Of a stretch of 64,000 nt of DNA, positions 34,400 through 46,268 are shown one piece after another. Origin of the DNA: Mycogone perniciosa. Lineage: Eukaryota; Ascomycota; Sordariomycetes; Hypocreales; Hypocreaceae. The stretch is taken from positions 1-64,000 of the forward strand of contig JAOALB010000093.1 of assembly GCA_025331125.1 (NCBI GenBank). Direction: 5' to 3'. Position 1 is the first letter of the stretch. Each line of letters starts with the position of its first letter. The position numbers and the translations under genes are program-made. The notes beneath the pieces are model-generated. The model worked only from the letters and a program-made list of their open reading frames with translations, ran no database searches and was not told where the DNA came from.

Positions 34400-35966
34400 G
34401 ATGCCGACTGATAATCAACAACGATGGTTGTCAGCCAGGCCGGGTCAGAGATGAGGCTCGCCGTTGTGGAATGGGGGAAGAAGGAAGGGGAACATCGTTT
34501 CTTTTTATATCATTATTTTCTTCTTTGAGCTCGAGCTTCGTCCGACCCTCCGTTTCCTTTCTCCCCCTCTAGACTCTCATCAAGTCCCGCTCACATGCCC
34601 TAACAGAGACTTTCCTGAGCAACCCGCCGTTCCATTGATCCATCCTAAGCCCAGTCCAAGTCCAGTCCAAGCCCAGCATTGTCGACGTTGATTTAGCAAT
34701 CGGCCCGGATCGTAGCCCAAGTTTGGTGTTATGCTTAAAGAGGGCAGCCCGTTGTCTCTGGGGTACCACCGATCTGCAATTTGGGGGAGTGTGTGTGTCC
34801 CTGTCTTCAGGGGGAGTGAACCACACATCCAATTGCCGCTGACGAGGTTGCGGGGAACAACCGCCTCGGCCCCATGAACCCCAGAAATTTGGCAGCTGGC
34901 TGGCGATGCAATCATACCTAAGCCGCCGGAGTAAGATTGACTAGGTAAGTGAGTTCATTGTCCCAAGGCTCAGTTTTGACATGCTAGTCTCCGGGTGTGG
35001 CTGCTGTGGAATCGTGGTCATGTTTTAGGGCCTTTTTTATTTATAACCTGGGTTCTACTTCGTATGAAGGCCCGGATATTTGTGACTGGAAAGCGGAGAG
35101 TCGTCGAACATGGTGGACACAGGTTATGACGTCCCTGCACATAGGGTCCAGTGTCCAGTCATAGCGTCCGGCTCAAGAGACCGAGGGAAACGAGCTGTGG
35201 TTACACTGCCGGAAGCATCCCGGAAAAGTGCGGTTGTGGCATTCCATGGAGATGGTGTCCCGTGTATGATGGAGAGCCTTTGTCATCTGGAACAATGGTG
35301 GGTTTGGCCTGTCAGTTGTGATGGCAGTGATTAGTAGTATTACCCCAATGGCTGGATTCAACACGAAGCAGTATTCGTAATTGCGGAGTTTTTCCGCCCA
35401 TTTCTCCGGTGTTCTGAATCTAATGGTTCTTGGCATTGTGAATAGATTCAACTTCCTGTCTGGGCTGGTGTATCCGCGCAAGCCGCGATGAGGAAGCTGT
35501 GAAAGATGCCAAGAATATGCGCCCAGATGATGCGGGTATGGAGTATTATGGAGTATTATGGAGTATGGAATACGGAGTACGGAGTGGTATGTACTCCGCA
35601 GAACTACTACAACTATGGCTCTAATTCTGCCTGCCTAACCTCTTTTCAGAACTATTCGGTCAATTGTGATCCCTCAAGTTTAGCTTAACTTGACGACCTA
35701 CCTAAAAGTCCTAGGCCATCACCTGACCGCGCGTTTGATTGGCCGAAACGGGCTGCAAATTTTCCCACCAAGCACCAACTTGACTCCATACTCCGACTTT
35801 CAAATCTGCTCTCGAAACACCAACCAGACAGACAGGTCCATGATCTCGGATATTCGCCTTGCCGCCGATCTTCCCCGCACGATAGGAACGAGTAAAGACG
35901 CCTCTTTTTCAGCTCTTCGCAAGTTACCATCCGAGCCAGCGCAACTTTTTCTTCCTATCCTTCACT
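34400..35966. other. Divergent intergenic region between GH55 and small zinc-finger genes
   Basis: About 1.6 kb upstream of both genes. It contains a short tandem array of the TATGGAGTAT unit (35537-35600). No protein gene is supported. Confidence 0.5.
35537..35600. repeat. Tandem array of a 10-bp unit grading into the TACGGAGTA nonamer
   Basis: Three adjacent copies of TATGGAGTAT are followed by a truncated unit, two overlapping copies of TACGGAGT(A) and an inverted TACTCCG. This is the only place where the nonamer family forms a clean direct tandem. It suggests how single copies may arise by slippage and point change. Confidence 0.8.
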
Positions 35967-36444
35967 ATGGGTAACGTATGATGTTCCCACCTCCAAGAAC
36001 CCAATGCATTGTTTCGGTCCGGAAAGTCGCTGACGTGTAGGAACTCGCTCACAGGGAGCCAAGGCACAGCAGAAGCGCGAGCGCAACCAGAAGGAGGCTG
36101 GCAAAGGCGCCAAGTCTCAGCTCAAAGTCGTACGTTGTGTCTCAATGGAACTGCCCTCCACATACTCTGAACAATCACTAACGGCATCAATTCCTCGCAT
36201 ACAGAACCAGCAAGCATGTGACATCCAATGCCAAATCTGCAAGTCCACGTTCCTCAAGACTACCAAGGGCCCCGCGTTAGTAATCCCACATCCACCCTTA
36301 CCCTGCTCTTAGACCTCGGTTGTAGGAGTTGCAAAGGTGGAAGCTAACAAGCAGACTTATATCGCACATAGGCTTCTAGAACACGCCCAGAATAAGCACA
36401 GCAAGAGCCTTGTGGAGTGCTTCCCGACTTACAATGCGGCATGA
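35967..36444 (+). CDS. Small At2g23090/SERF-like zinc-finger protein
   Basis: Four exons: 35967-35975 (9 nt: Met-Gly-Asn), 36055-36129, 36205-36275 and 36372-36444; 75 residues. The gene is missed by simple frame scanning because no exon exceeds 80 nt. The N-terminal half is Lys/Gln-rich (GAKAQQKRERNQKEAGKGAK), like 4F5/SERF proteins. A single C2H2-type finger follows, with CQICKSTF and the HAQNKHSKSLVECFP block. This matches a eukaryote-wide family of about 75-80 residues (DUF1909/zf-met2 type) with no settled function. It converges with the oxygenase at 36726. Confidence 0.88.
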
Positions 36445-36725
36445 AACAGCTGAACGTTTTCTTACATATTAAAAAAGTGTCGTCGGGATGATGACTAGGC
36501 GAAGGGAGTTTTGGGTGGGAAGTGAGGCATTCTAGCATGGGTATTGCCTCATGAAATATAACGGGACATATCATGGCGCAAGCAGAGACACGATATTATG
36601 GCGTCTGCCATGCTGTTGCTTCTTGACGGGTCTGTACGTTATCTTTACGTTTATCTTGCCTGCCTCTTCTTTCTAACCCCCTTGCCCCGGATGGCTCACT
36701 TCGATATTGGAGTCCGAGTCATCCA

Positions 36726-37955
36726 TCAATACGCCTCCACGGCGGTGGGAGTCACCGGCACAGACGCTTCACGGGCCTGATGTTTCTGTGCAGCCTTTGC
36801 CTGCTCCTCCCGGATGGACTGGAGAATCTCTGGGTACCATCGCTCCCCTACATCCTGATGACTCTTGACCCTGTTCCGCAGAGTTTCCTCTCCCAACGTC
36901 TTCGCCAGAGATCCCTTGTGGAACGTAAACTCAACATCGTCGATTCGGCCGCCGTTGCGCTCCACGATCTTCTGTCGCTGCTCCTTGACATCATCGGGCA
37001 CCTTGCCGATTCCGACCTTCTCCAACTCCTCAAATGTGGCATCTAGCCTGAATCCTTGGAAGAAAGGAATAGAGAATCGCGCGCCAGATCCCGCCGCGGG
37101 GGATAGCACACGATGCGTTGTCGATACGCACACACCTTGAGTCAGCGCCTCCAAGCCCTGTCCAATAGCGACGACGAGCGTCCCGTCAATCGGCGGGCAG
37201 TCAATCCACTGCCCTTGGATGTTCTGCACCTGCAATCCGCGGTGCGATGTGGCCTGTAACAGGTAGCTCGTCAAATTGCTGTCCTTGTGTGGTCCCACGC
37301 CCTGGCCCTGGGCTTCTCCTGGGCGTCCCAGCTCGGCCATATCCGGGTACTTGACAATCTTGAGCTTGTGCTGCGGATCCTCATCAAAGTACTTTTCGAA
37401 CGCGTCCTTGGGTAATTTGATGGCCTCGGCGATGAGTGAAGTGAAGTAGATAGATATCTCGCCCATGCGGCGCATGTAGTCCGTGTAAGCGCTGCGGAAC
37501 CCGGGGGCGCTCTCTTCCGAGGGCCACTGGTTTGGACCCAGCATGTTGTAGTACAGCGGAGCACCCGGGCCGGGCAGCACATGCTCGGTTGAGAGGTCAA
37601 TTTGCTCCCGGTGATCGATCTCCCCGGCTGTGATTTCGCCAGAGAGTCTTGAGTAGCCCAAGAAAGATGGCGCATTCTTCATCTCAATCTTCAACCTAGA
37701 TGAGCTCACATGAGCTGATTGTCTACGTAGAACTGTAGCACATGGTAAAACTCACTTCTCTTCCAGAGGGATATCGAAAAAGGCCTTGCCCTGCGTGATG
37801 ACGTCGCCGAATTGCTCATATGAGATACCTACGTTCTTCAGGTACAGGAAGCCAACCTCCATGAGCGCATGACGGAGCTGGTCGAGGAACTCCGGCTTGG
37901 TCGTCGGGTCCCGGGATAGCTCCAGGTCAAGGATCGGGATAGAAGTAAACGACAT
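36726..37955 (-). CDS. 2-oxoglutarate/Fe(II)-dependent oxygenase (isopenicillin N synthase-like fold)
   Basis: Two exons, 37955-37756 and 37695-36726, with a 60-nt intron; 389 residues. The N-terminal DIOX_N domain begins IPILDLELSRDP and has MEVGFLYLKNVGI. The iron ligands are His and Asp in GPHKDSNLTSYL and His in STTHRVLSP; the 2-oxoglutarate-binding Arg and Ser are in ARFSIPFF. The C-terminal ~110 residues extend beyond the core double-stranded beta-helix. It resembles the uncharacterised S. pombe iron/ascorbate oxidoreductases of the UPF0676 type more than a penicillin enzyme. The substrate is unknown. An in-frame upstream Met-like start would add a non-conserved leader, so the Met at 37955 is preferred. 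Confidence 0.9.
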
Positions 37956-38463
37956 GCTGAACGAAAAAGAGGTTACAGATCCAAACGAGGTAGCAAAGGG
38001 GAATATGGTATTTTGCAAAGTGTTTTTTTGGTCAGATTCTAACAAAGTCTTTTGGGAGGAGGTAGTAGTTAGGTTATAGAATTCAGATTCGTTAATAGCA
38101 CATCCACATCGCCAATGGCGCAATACACTCCCTTCTCCACGCTCCGCCTTCCCCGCTCCAGACGGACCATTCCCGCTTCAGACGGGACCACCGAGCCGCC
38201 GACGCCGGCGCAAATGATATTATCGCGATATGTCACATCCGCGTCCGAGTCCGGCAACGCGTCTCATGCGCAGCTGAATGCCTGCAAGCAAGTAACATGT
38301 TCATGCGTGTATGGGTCGAGCCGTTCCCACGTTGGATGTGCTGGTCCAATTACAGACACATCGCTTTCCCCATCGGAAATGTCGACATTCGTTTCGGATA
38401 TAAAAAGCCAATATGTCACCCAATAGAAACGTCTTTCTCCCCTTCTGTGACAAATGGAAATGC
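37956..38463. other. Intergenic between oxygenase and Utp17-type genes
   Basis: 508 bp between two minus-strand genes. It should hold the oxygenase promoter and the Utp17 3' region. Nothing else is supported. Confidence 0.5.
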
Positions 38464-41400
38464 TCAGGCCACCGCAGCGGAGAGTGGTTTCGTTGCCAGT
38501 AAATTCGTCACCTTGTAGAACATATCCTCAACCGAAGCAGCGGCAAAAGCGGGTGCTGCATCAAAGATGTCGGCCAAATGTTGCTGGGGTACGACGTTGG
38601 TATAGATGTCATCCTCTTCCATCTCGACATCTTCCGCACCGTCCAGGGCCTGAGCCTCCTCCATCTCATCGTCGCTTTCCGCATCGCCGTCGTCTCTGGC
38701 AAGAATGATTGCTCTCCTGCCATCCTCAGCACCTTCAGATACGTCATCCAATTGAAGATCTTGAAGCGGCTGAGCTGTCGTAAGAGATGAGTCTGATCCT
38801 TCCGTAATAATCCAGACCTGGGCAGCATCATCGAGCGCAACAAAGCCACTTGTGCCGGGAGATGAGATCAGGCTGACAATCCGATGCGGTGTGGTCCGAA
38901 CAATAAGCGGTTCCGACTCTTCAGGTCGAAAGACGCCTATGCTAGAAATGTTTCCAAGAGGGAGGGTGACTGCAAAGTGACCCGAAACAGGATCAACAGC
39001 AAGTTGGAGCAGATCACTAACCCCCTGAACATTTGGCACGACAATTCCGTAACGCAAATCATCGCCGACAACATCGTAGACATGCAATTCATCTGAGAGA
39101 ACAATCACATATTGTGATAACGTTCTGATCGATTGCAATTGGCCCTTCCAAAGGCCCTCCAAGATCTTGACGACTTCGCCAGATACAGTGTCGATAACAT
39201 ACACTACACCAGTGTTGACGGCTCCAAAGGCGGCGAACAGGGTTGAACCATCTTCGGAAAAGGCGATGCTGCCTTGGGCTTTCACCGGCGCGGCAGCGTC
39301 ATTAGCAAGATCCACAATGGCATCCTGGCCAAGTCCGTCTCCCACTGGGATGACCTGCGAACAGCCCCATGCCATTTGGTCATTTGATCTGCTTGCAGTG
39401 CCATGCTGTTGCCGAGTTCTGGGGCGCCACAAACGAACCGCACCATCACCACCGATGGTCGCGAAGCAAGTTGACGCAGCATTCGAGGCGAGGTCGAGGA
39501 CTTTTTCAGGATGACTGGTTGCATGTGGGGCGTTGATTCTTGAAACGAGGGCGATTGATTCGTTGTCCTCACCAACTTGCCAGAACTTAAGATAGACTTC
39601 GTGCCTCTCTCTGACAAACTGGTCCCTGATATCGCTACTAACGTTCTCAACATCTCTTGTTGCAGGAACCCAGTCATCAACGCTTGCCAGCCACTTGCCG
39701 TCGCCAGAGAAGGCTATATGTGTGACTAGCGGCTCGTCGATCGGATGGCCCTTGTTCGTGATGTTGACATCGGTAGGCTGCGTTCGGGCTAGAGCTTGTT
39801 TTGATACACTCATGAAAGTCTCCAGATCGAATGACTGTAATAGGGGTGCAGAGAAGTCCCCAGTCATCGTAGCCTGACGACCGTTGCCTACACAGACATG
39901 TAGCTTTGAGGGTTCTGTTGGCCTAATCGCAGCTGGTATGGGCCGTCGTACTTGCTCTGGTACGTTCCAAACACGTTGAACGAGCAAGTCTTTTGGTGTT
40001 ACAAGATCAACAGCAGCGGATTGAATACCAGACACATAAGCTGTCGGTTTCATTTCAGCTGTAGATATGATCATTGCTGAGTTGTCATCCAGGTGCACGA
40101 CGTAGGAAGATCCGGAGGCTGAGACAACAATGTTCTCCACACTGCCAGACAAATGTGGTAGGAAGTCCTTCTTGCCGGTGTCCATCTGCCAAATAACGAG
40201 AACATTCTCAGAGCCTCCTGAGATCATATAATTGCCTGCACTTTGTCAGTTGATATGTTCCAGAACAAGTGGTGAAAAAACATACCATCCCGAGACCACT
40301 TAACAGCATGAACAGCTTTCCTGTGCCAGTGATACTTCTGCGCCTGGACGTTGTCTTTGTGAGAATTGGACTTCCCCAAAGTTTGGCTTCGGGTGAGAGC
40401 ATCATGATAGAGATAGATTCCACCCCGTGCACCTCCCACGATAATATCGACTACCCTGCCAGAATCCGCTCGTCTCTCCTTGCTGCTGCTTCCAGCCAAT
40501 CCAGATTTTGGGTATACTCTAAAGTCAAGGGCCGTAACGAGGTCTGGGACATCGAAAGAAAAGCAGTCGTACTGAAGTTGGTCGAAGCTGGTCGTTTTTC
40601 CATGCGAAGCTACACCGAGGAATAAACGGTCATTGAGAGCGCCGACCAGAACCTGCCCATCCTGGCTAACTTCAATCAATTGCAGTCCATTTCCTGGTTT
40701 TTTCATAGTGAAGATTGTCTTTGACGACGGTGACGCAGGGACATCGCCACCATATGCAATCAATTCCATGCGATTTGGCTTATCTGATTCGGCCACCAAA
40801 ATGACATCTTCGCCCTTGGTTGGAACCACTGTCATAGCTTTCACTGTGCGGCTGGTGGTTTGGAAGCTGCTGAGTGTCTCCGACGTCTCCTTCCAGTTGA
40901 CATGATATATATGGCCATCTGAGCAGCCAACCCAGACATACTCGGGGTTCTTGCGTGATAGCTTGGTTGCAACAATACTCGCGGGCGTTGTGCCTTTCGG
41001 TGCTGAGGTGTCAATGGTGCTTATGGGGATTCGTCGCAAGAGAAGGGAGTCGCTAGCTGTGTACACCTGGATAGAGGTGTTGTATGTCAAGATGAGATAC
41101 CTAAGGCATGTCAGAGTAGCCTTTTAGCATGGAAATGAGGCTCTTACTGTTCATCCTCGGTCAGAATGGGGTCAATGTCAAGCATTCGGCCACCCATAGG
41201 TTTCGAGACTCTCCAGCCGGCCTCTCCATCGTCAAGATGGCTCACAATGGCCTTCTCTGCATGTTCACCTGCGTTTTGTAACGCGCCAGTTTGACGGGTA
41301 TCGCCATCCTTTGGGTTCTCAGCAGCTGTTGACTCAATTCGGGCAGCGCTTCGCTCGCGCCCATTGACTTGCTTCACTTGCTGCTGCGGCTTGGCTCTCT

Positions 41401-41485
41401 TTGACCGTGCGTCGCCCTCATTCACGTCTCTCTTGCGCTTCTTCGTCTTGTCGTCCTTTGGCTTAGATAGCTTGCTTCCGGCCAT
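38464..41485 (-). CDS. U3 snoRNP / SSU processome WD40 protein, Utp17 (Nan1, WDR75) family
   Basis: Three exons: 41485-41148, 41100-40286 and 40235-38464, with introns of 47 and 50 nt; 974 residues. The first ~60 residues are basic with nuclear/nucleolar signals (KTKKRKRDVNEG). WD40-like repeats follow from YLILTYNTSIQVYTASDSLL, including AVKWSRDGNYMISGGSENVLVIWQ and LDLASNAASTCFATIGGDGAVRLWRP. The C-terminus is acidic (DDGDAESDDEMEEAQALDGAEDVEMEEDD), as usual for this family. Utp17 belongs to the t-Utp/UtpA group that binds pre-rRNA early and supports RNA polymerase I transcription and 18S processing in the nucleolus. It is divergent from RPB10 across 280 bp. The alternative is another nucleolar WD40 protein, but the overall layout favours Utp17. 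Confidence 0.85.
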
Positions 41486-41765
41486 TTTGGCAACAAAAAC
41501 CCCGCAAAAAATGACGGGTTGGAGCAATTTCGAAGGTAATTGGGAACGCTTCAACGCCGACGAAAGTGGTAGAGCATGCACCCGCAGAAATTTTGGTCCC
41601 GCTATGAACTTTTCCGCGATCCACGATAAGATAAGCCTGGGCGGCAGAACTTCGGCAACACATATTTTCAGTCGCGCAAGATCCAGTCACGCAGCTCTCT
41701 TTTCGTCTACGAGATTACTGCAACTCATCCCTTGGATTCTCAATTCAGGTCGCAACACCGACAAA
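41486..41765. promoter_or_regulatory. Divergent promoter shared by Utp17-type and Rpb10 genes
   Basis: 280 bp between the start codons of two growth-related genes. No canonical RRPE or PAC element was found by eye, but the spacing makes shared control likely. Confidence 0.5.
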
Positions 41766-42164
41766 ATGATTATCCCTATCCGTTGCTTCTCTTGTGGAAA
41801 GGTAGACTCTCGCGATTGTCGTCAACTTGGAGTAATAACTAATCGGCGCAGGTCACGGGCGACCTTTGGGAACGCTACCTCCAACTGATCGCGGACCCCA
41901 GGAAGACTGACGGGTAGGAAGCCCCTGGAATCTGGGGACAGAGCAATCTATTAACTTTGGATTAAGTGATGCCATGGACGAGCTCGGATTGAAGCGGTAT
42001 TGCTGCAGACGCATGATCATGACCCATGTGGACCTCATCGAGAAGCTCTTGAAGTATGGCAAAGCAAGGGGAGATGGTTGGCATTCGCAATGACTGACAG
42101 TTATTCTAGATACACTCCCGATGGCCGAAACGAGAAGAAGCAACGATTAAACGAGTTGGCATAG
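41766..42164 (+). CDS. RPB10: RNA polymerases I, II and III common subunit Rpb10
   Basis: Four exons: 41766-41801, 41852-41913, 41967-42053 and 42110-42164; 79 residues. It is almost textbook: MIIPIRCFSCGKVTGDLWERY carries the first zinc-binding pair CFSC, and GLKRYCCRRMIMTHVDLIEKLLKY carries the CC pair of the same zinc site. The ending TPDGRNEKKQRL is usual for fungi. Rpb10 is a structural subunit of all three nuclear RNA polymerases. No exon is longer than 87 nt, so the gene does not appear as a long open frame. The neighbouring divergent gene is Utp17-like, also tied to rRNA production. Confidence 0.96.
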
Positions 42165-45100
42165 AACCGTTAACAAGAGGAGAGGGTGTACTACACAGGC
42201 TGGCGTTCTTGGATCTTGCATATTTTAGGGTGATTGGCGCATGGGAGAACATGATCAGATTGCAATGTTGACAACGAGCCCTCAAAGCAGCCCACATTAA
42301 TGGAATATCTGCCTTCAAATCTACCTACAGCCAAGTGTGTCATGACACAGCTTCTCTTTGGTTTTCTTCGTACCCAGCACCGCAAGAATCTTGGGGGGAT
42401 TGGGGTCAAGACCAAGCCCCCAGCACAGCCATCGAAGCTAGCAAACTGGGACTGCACATGATCAGAGCACAAGAATCGATAATCGGCCTTTTCATTGAGG
42501 CTCAAAAATTATTGTTGGTCAATCGCTGTAGAAATGTTATGGAGCTTGAAGACCGGCCTACATGCGACCCGCAGCCAAATGGGGCTGTCTCGCATACGCA
42601 GCTTTCCACCTGGCAGGATTGAGAACGATCAGCAATGCCCGTTAATACTCACCGCTCCCAATTTAGACCGTGAATTGCGGCTCTTACAGATGTTGGTTGG
42701 TGTCACGATGGCTGGGGATGTGTTGCTGAACACATATTCATATGGAAACGGCGCTCGGCAGTACTAAGCATTGGGCCCCTTGCATCCTGGACTAGGGCGA
42801 TGAATACGACAAAGCGCATAGGCAAACTCTTTCTGTCCGATATAGACAATGTGATAGCAGCCCATCTCGTCCACCGAACGCTATTGTTGCCCTATTCGGT
42901 TATGGAATTGCGATGATTTCAATAATGAAGGTTACAGTGCTAGTACGATGCTCCATCCATCGACAATCAACAATCAATAATATGATAATATCATGACGCT
43001 ACTTTGTACTCCGTACCTCGTACTTCGTAGATCAGGCCGATTTATCGAGTGGCTTTCTTCCCTCCCCTGTTCATATTGAGTGCCCGACCTTGCCGCACCA
43101 ACAGACTTGCTAAATATGCAAGTGTTTGCTAGAGCCAACCAACAACAAGAAACCCGTCTCCCATGACGCATCCATGACTCTGTGCAAACGGGTGATGATG
43201 TCTGGTACCTCAAAGACACAAACATCGAATTCACGCCCAACGCAAGCGCTTATGATGCACCCATTATCAGTCAGTACCGTTGGTAGACCACGATGCCTGC
43301 CACGTCGTTGTGTCTTCTATGGTGTACTTTGTCTTCCTTACTCGAACAGCCTTGCCAGGTTGCACTGTGCAGTGATCATAGTCTGTTTGCTGAAATTGAC
43401 TGTTTGCTCAATGGCTGAAAGGCGACGTCATGAGAACATCACCATCTGTTGCACACTAGCTCAATCACATTCTTGGTCATCACGCCCGTGTTAAGGCGGT
43501 TTTCAATTTCAAGCCAACAAGATCCACAAGTCTCCAGGATACTTAGCCAGTTTGAGATCTGATTGCAACGCAACGCAACCATCATGAGTAGGACCATCTC
43601 GGTGATTTCAGTTTCAGGACAATAACTCCAACGGTCAAAAAATGGGGCTGTTTGTGAAACGAGAATACAACAAAGTTTGCCATGAAATCAGAAGATCATG
43701 ACGGACACCGGATTAACAGGTCAATACGAAGTAGTGTCCCTTTTATTGAAAGAGCTTGCTTTTACAGGTTGGCGCAGCCAGACGGAACGCGCTATCTGAG
43801 TAACTGCTCCAAAGCCATACACTCGTACTCCATAGTTTATAAGTCCTAAACCTGATGTGTCCCTATCCAGTTGCCCTAGGTATTTTAATGTCATTTACCC
43901 CAGCGTAGAAAATAGTCCAGCCATAACCCCAGTAGTTTGTTGAGCCTCATCACAAAACACAGTTCATTTTTATAAATGCTGTGAATGCACGATACGACTC
44001 CGTCTGTATGTACTTCGTACGTACAGAGGTGGAGGGGTCAGCGGCCCACAGAACGGCTGGCCCAAAGTGGGTGGATCTAGCTCCTGGACTAGTTCTGATT
44101 CGGCTTTCTAAAAGCGCCAGCCCAAATCGCCGGGACTCATTTGACCAATCAGAGAAGAGCGCACGAAGAGAAGTGTGCGCGGCAGAAATACGTACCGAAT
44201 CGCGGGTCGCGAACCGAGGCTAGCTGGCTAGCTCCAGATTTGGCGCTGTGATGAAGCTGCAGATTCAAAGACAAATCCTCCTCTATCATGAGGCCGGTTT
44301 GTTGACCAGAGTCGAACCTGGGCCACCAAATTGACGGCTGAGAATGCAATTTTTGTTGTATTGAGAATGTAGGGAGTGTTGTTCCTAAGTGAGACATTCA
44401 TATGTCGGGGCATGTCCGGAGTGGAGAGCACCGAAGAGATTTCGTCAACCAACAACCAACAGCACGCGCGGGGCACAGCCGCTGGAGCCTCGATGAGCGA
44501 GCCGACATCTTGTGTTGTGACTAGTACTACTTCGTACATAGTACACATATGTATGTACGGAGTATGGCCAACACAACCTAGAGAAAAATGGATATGGAAG
44601 CTCCGCAATGCTGTTGAAGACGGCATTACGAAGTACTCCCGTTGCCGCAAAAAAAAACCAGACAAGAGAGCGGCATGGTGCCAAAGCCCACAATGGCTTT
44701 TTCCCCCCACAAGGAACGCTGCTGCTATTCGTCCTCACAGTTTCCAGCGCGAGGTGCCAGGATAGTAATCGTTCGTCGGCGAATCGTACTCGCCGGTCCA
44801 AGCATGTCATCCACCACAATTAAGCGCCGACGCCTGTCGACTTCATGCAGCCCCCATCCACACCACGACGCCAAGGTTGGCTGTGAGTGGCCGACCGTTT
44901 CAAGCGCTCGTTGAGACGATGCGCAGAAACGGGCAATGTTTTTGCCCCGCCGTGTGTTGTCTGTTGTCAGTCCGGTTCCATAGCCTGTGTTGGTAGTGGT
45001 GATAAAGACGGAGCAATTAGCTTTCGGTTTTATTCATTCTTTGCAGCAGGTAGTATTCTGTACCGAGCGCTCGATAACGATTGTTCATGTCTTCGGGTAG

Positions 45101-46268
45101 TGTTCCTGGCCTTAGTCGCAGACGCGGTTGTAAGAGGCATTCGGCCTCTTGGGACTTCCACTTTGGGCCACAGGCGTCGTCTCTTCCCACCACTAGAAGG
45201 ACAGAAACAAGCAGAAAACGCCGCAGTTGCATCTCCTCCAGCTGGGCCAGCATCTAGAGGGAATGATAAGCGACAGCCTGATTGCCGCGTCGGGCAGTTT
45301 GCGCCTGTTTAACGCACCTCTCTGTAGGCCAGATGCGCGGCCTGGCGGAGCGGTTGACTGAGAGTTCTTAGTAGTACTACGAAGTACTCCGTATTTACAG
45401 AGTGCTAAGGTTAAGGTGGTAGTAGTAGTTAACCGCAGGTACATGGCACTTTTCCGCCACGCCGCCATCCTCCCCTTCTCTCTCCCTCACTACTTCGTAC
45501 CCGTCCGCTATTGTAGTCATATCATCCTTGCTCAAGGCGACGCCCAATTCTCACCCGGCCGCCTGCCTGCTCGCTCGCTCGCTTCTCTCCTCCCAGCTCT
45601 GTCCGCTGCCTGGTTCTCGTGCAGCAGCGCTGCTTCGTACACAACCTGCAGACAACGTTGCTTAGGCGCGGGCCCCAGTCTTCAGCAGGCCAAACAAGAC
45701 AAGGCACAGAAGGGCACAAGGGCACAAGGGCACAGGCAGGGTCTTCCGGCCGCCCTGTAGTGCTCCGTGCGCTGCGGTCGTTGCAGGGGTGCGTCGACCC
45801 CCGGTCCATCTGCCTGGCCACAGCGCCGTCTGTCTCTTAAACCAGCCAGCCCGCCATCCATCCCACTGTATTACTGCCCTACGACCTGGAGGTTTCAAAC
45901 CGTATCTAGCTTGCTTCTATTCTGGAAGCCCGCTGGCCCTCCTCGAGACCTGCGCTTGCGACCGTCTTTTCCAGCACCACCAGACAAGATATTCAATATT
46001 CAGTCTCTTGGATCTCGCGACGCCAGGCTCAAGCAGCCGCGCCTTGCAACGCCCACCACCGTCGTCTCGGCCGCACCGACTCTCCGGAAGACTCTTTGTG
46101 GGGTAGTTAGTATACAAGGCGTTCTTTGTCGTCAACTGTGTAACAGCTCTCCAGCCCGCTTTGCTGCTGTGCGGCAAGCTTCAGCTTCGTTGCGTCAAAA
46201 ATACTCGCTATCGATTTATTTCCAGCGATTGATCATTGTCCTTGGTTACATATTCCCCATCGCGCATC
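42165..46268. other. Long gene-poor region with nonamer copies; leader of the next gene at its right end
   Basis: About 4.1 kb. I found no exon chain or domain that I can support. TACTCCGTA/TACTTCGTA-type nonamers occur at 43007, 43021, 44011, 44528, 44556, 44627, 45378, 45385 and 45491, some overlapping head to head. From about 45450 to 46268 the plus strand becomes pyrimidine-rich with many short CT runs, typical of a long fungal promoter or 5' leader for the gene starting at 46269. Confidence 0.55.

Noticed and set aside
44295..44335. Minus-strand GGTTCGACTC resembling a tRNA T arm / B box
   Set aside because: The flanking T stem is mismatched and no D or anticodon arm can be folded upstream.
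44887..45312. 141-codon plus-strand open frame in the 42-46 kb spacer
   Set aside because: No recognisable motif; Arg/Gly/Cys-rich composition typical of chance frames in GC-rich non-coding DNA.
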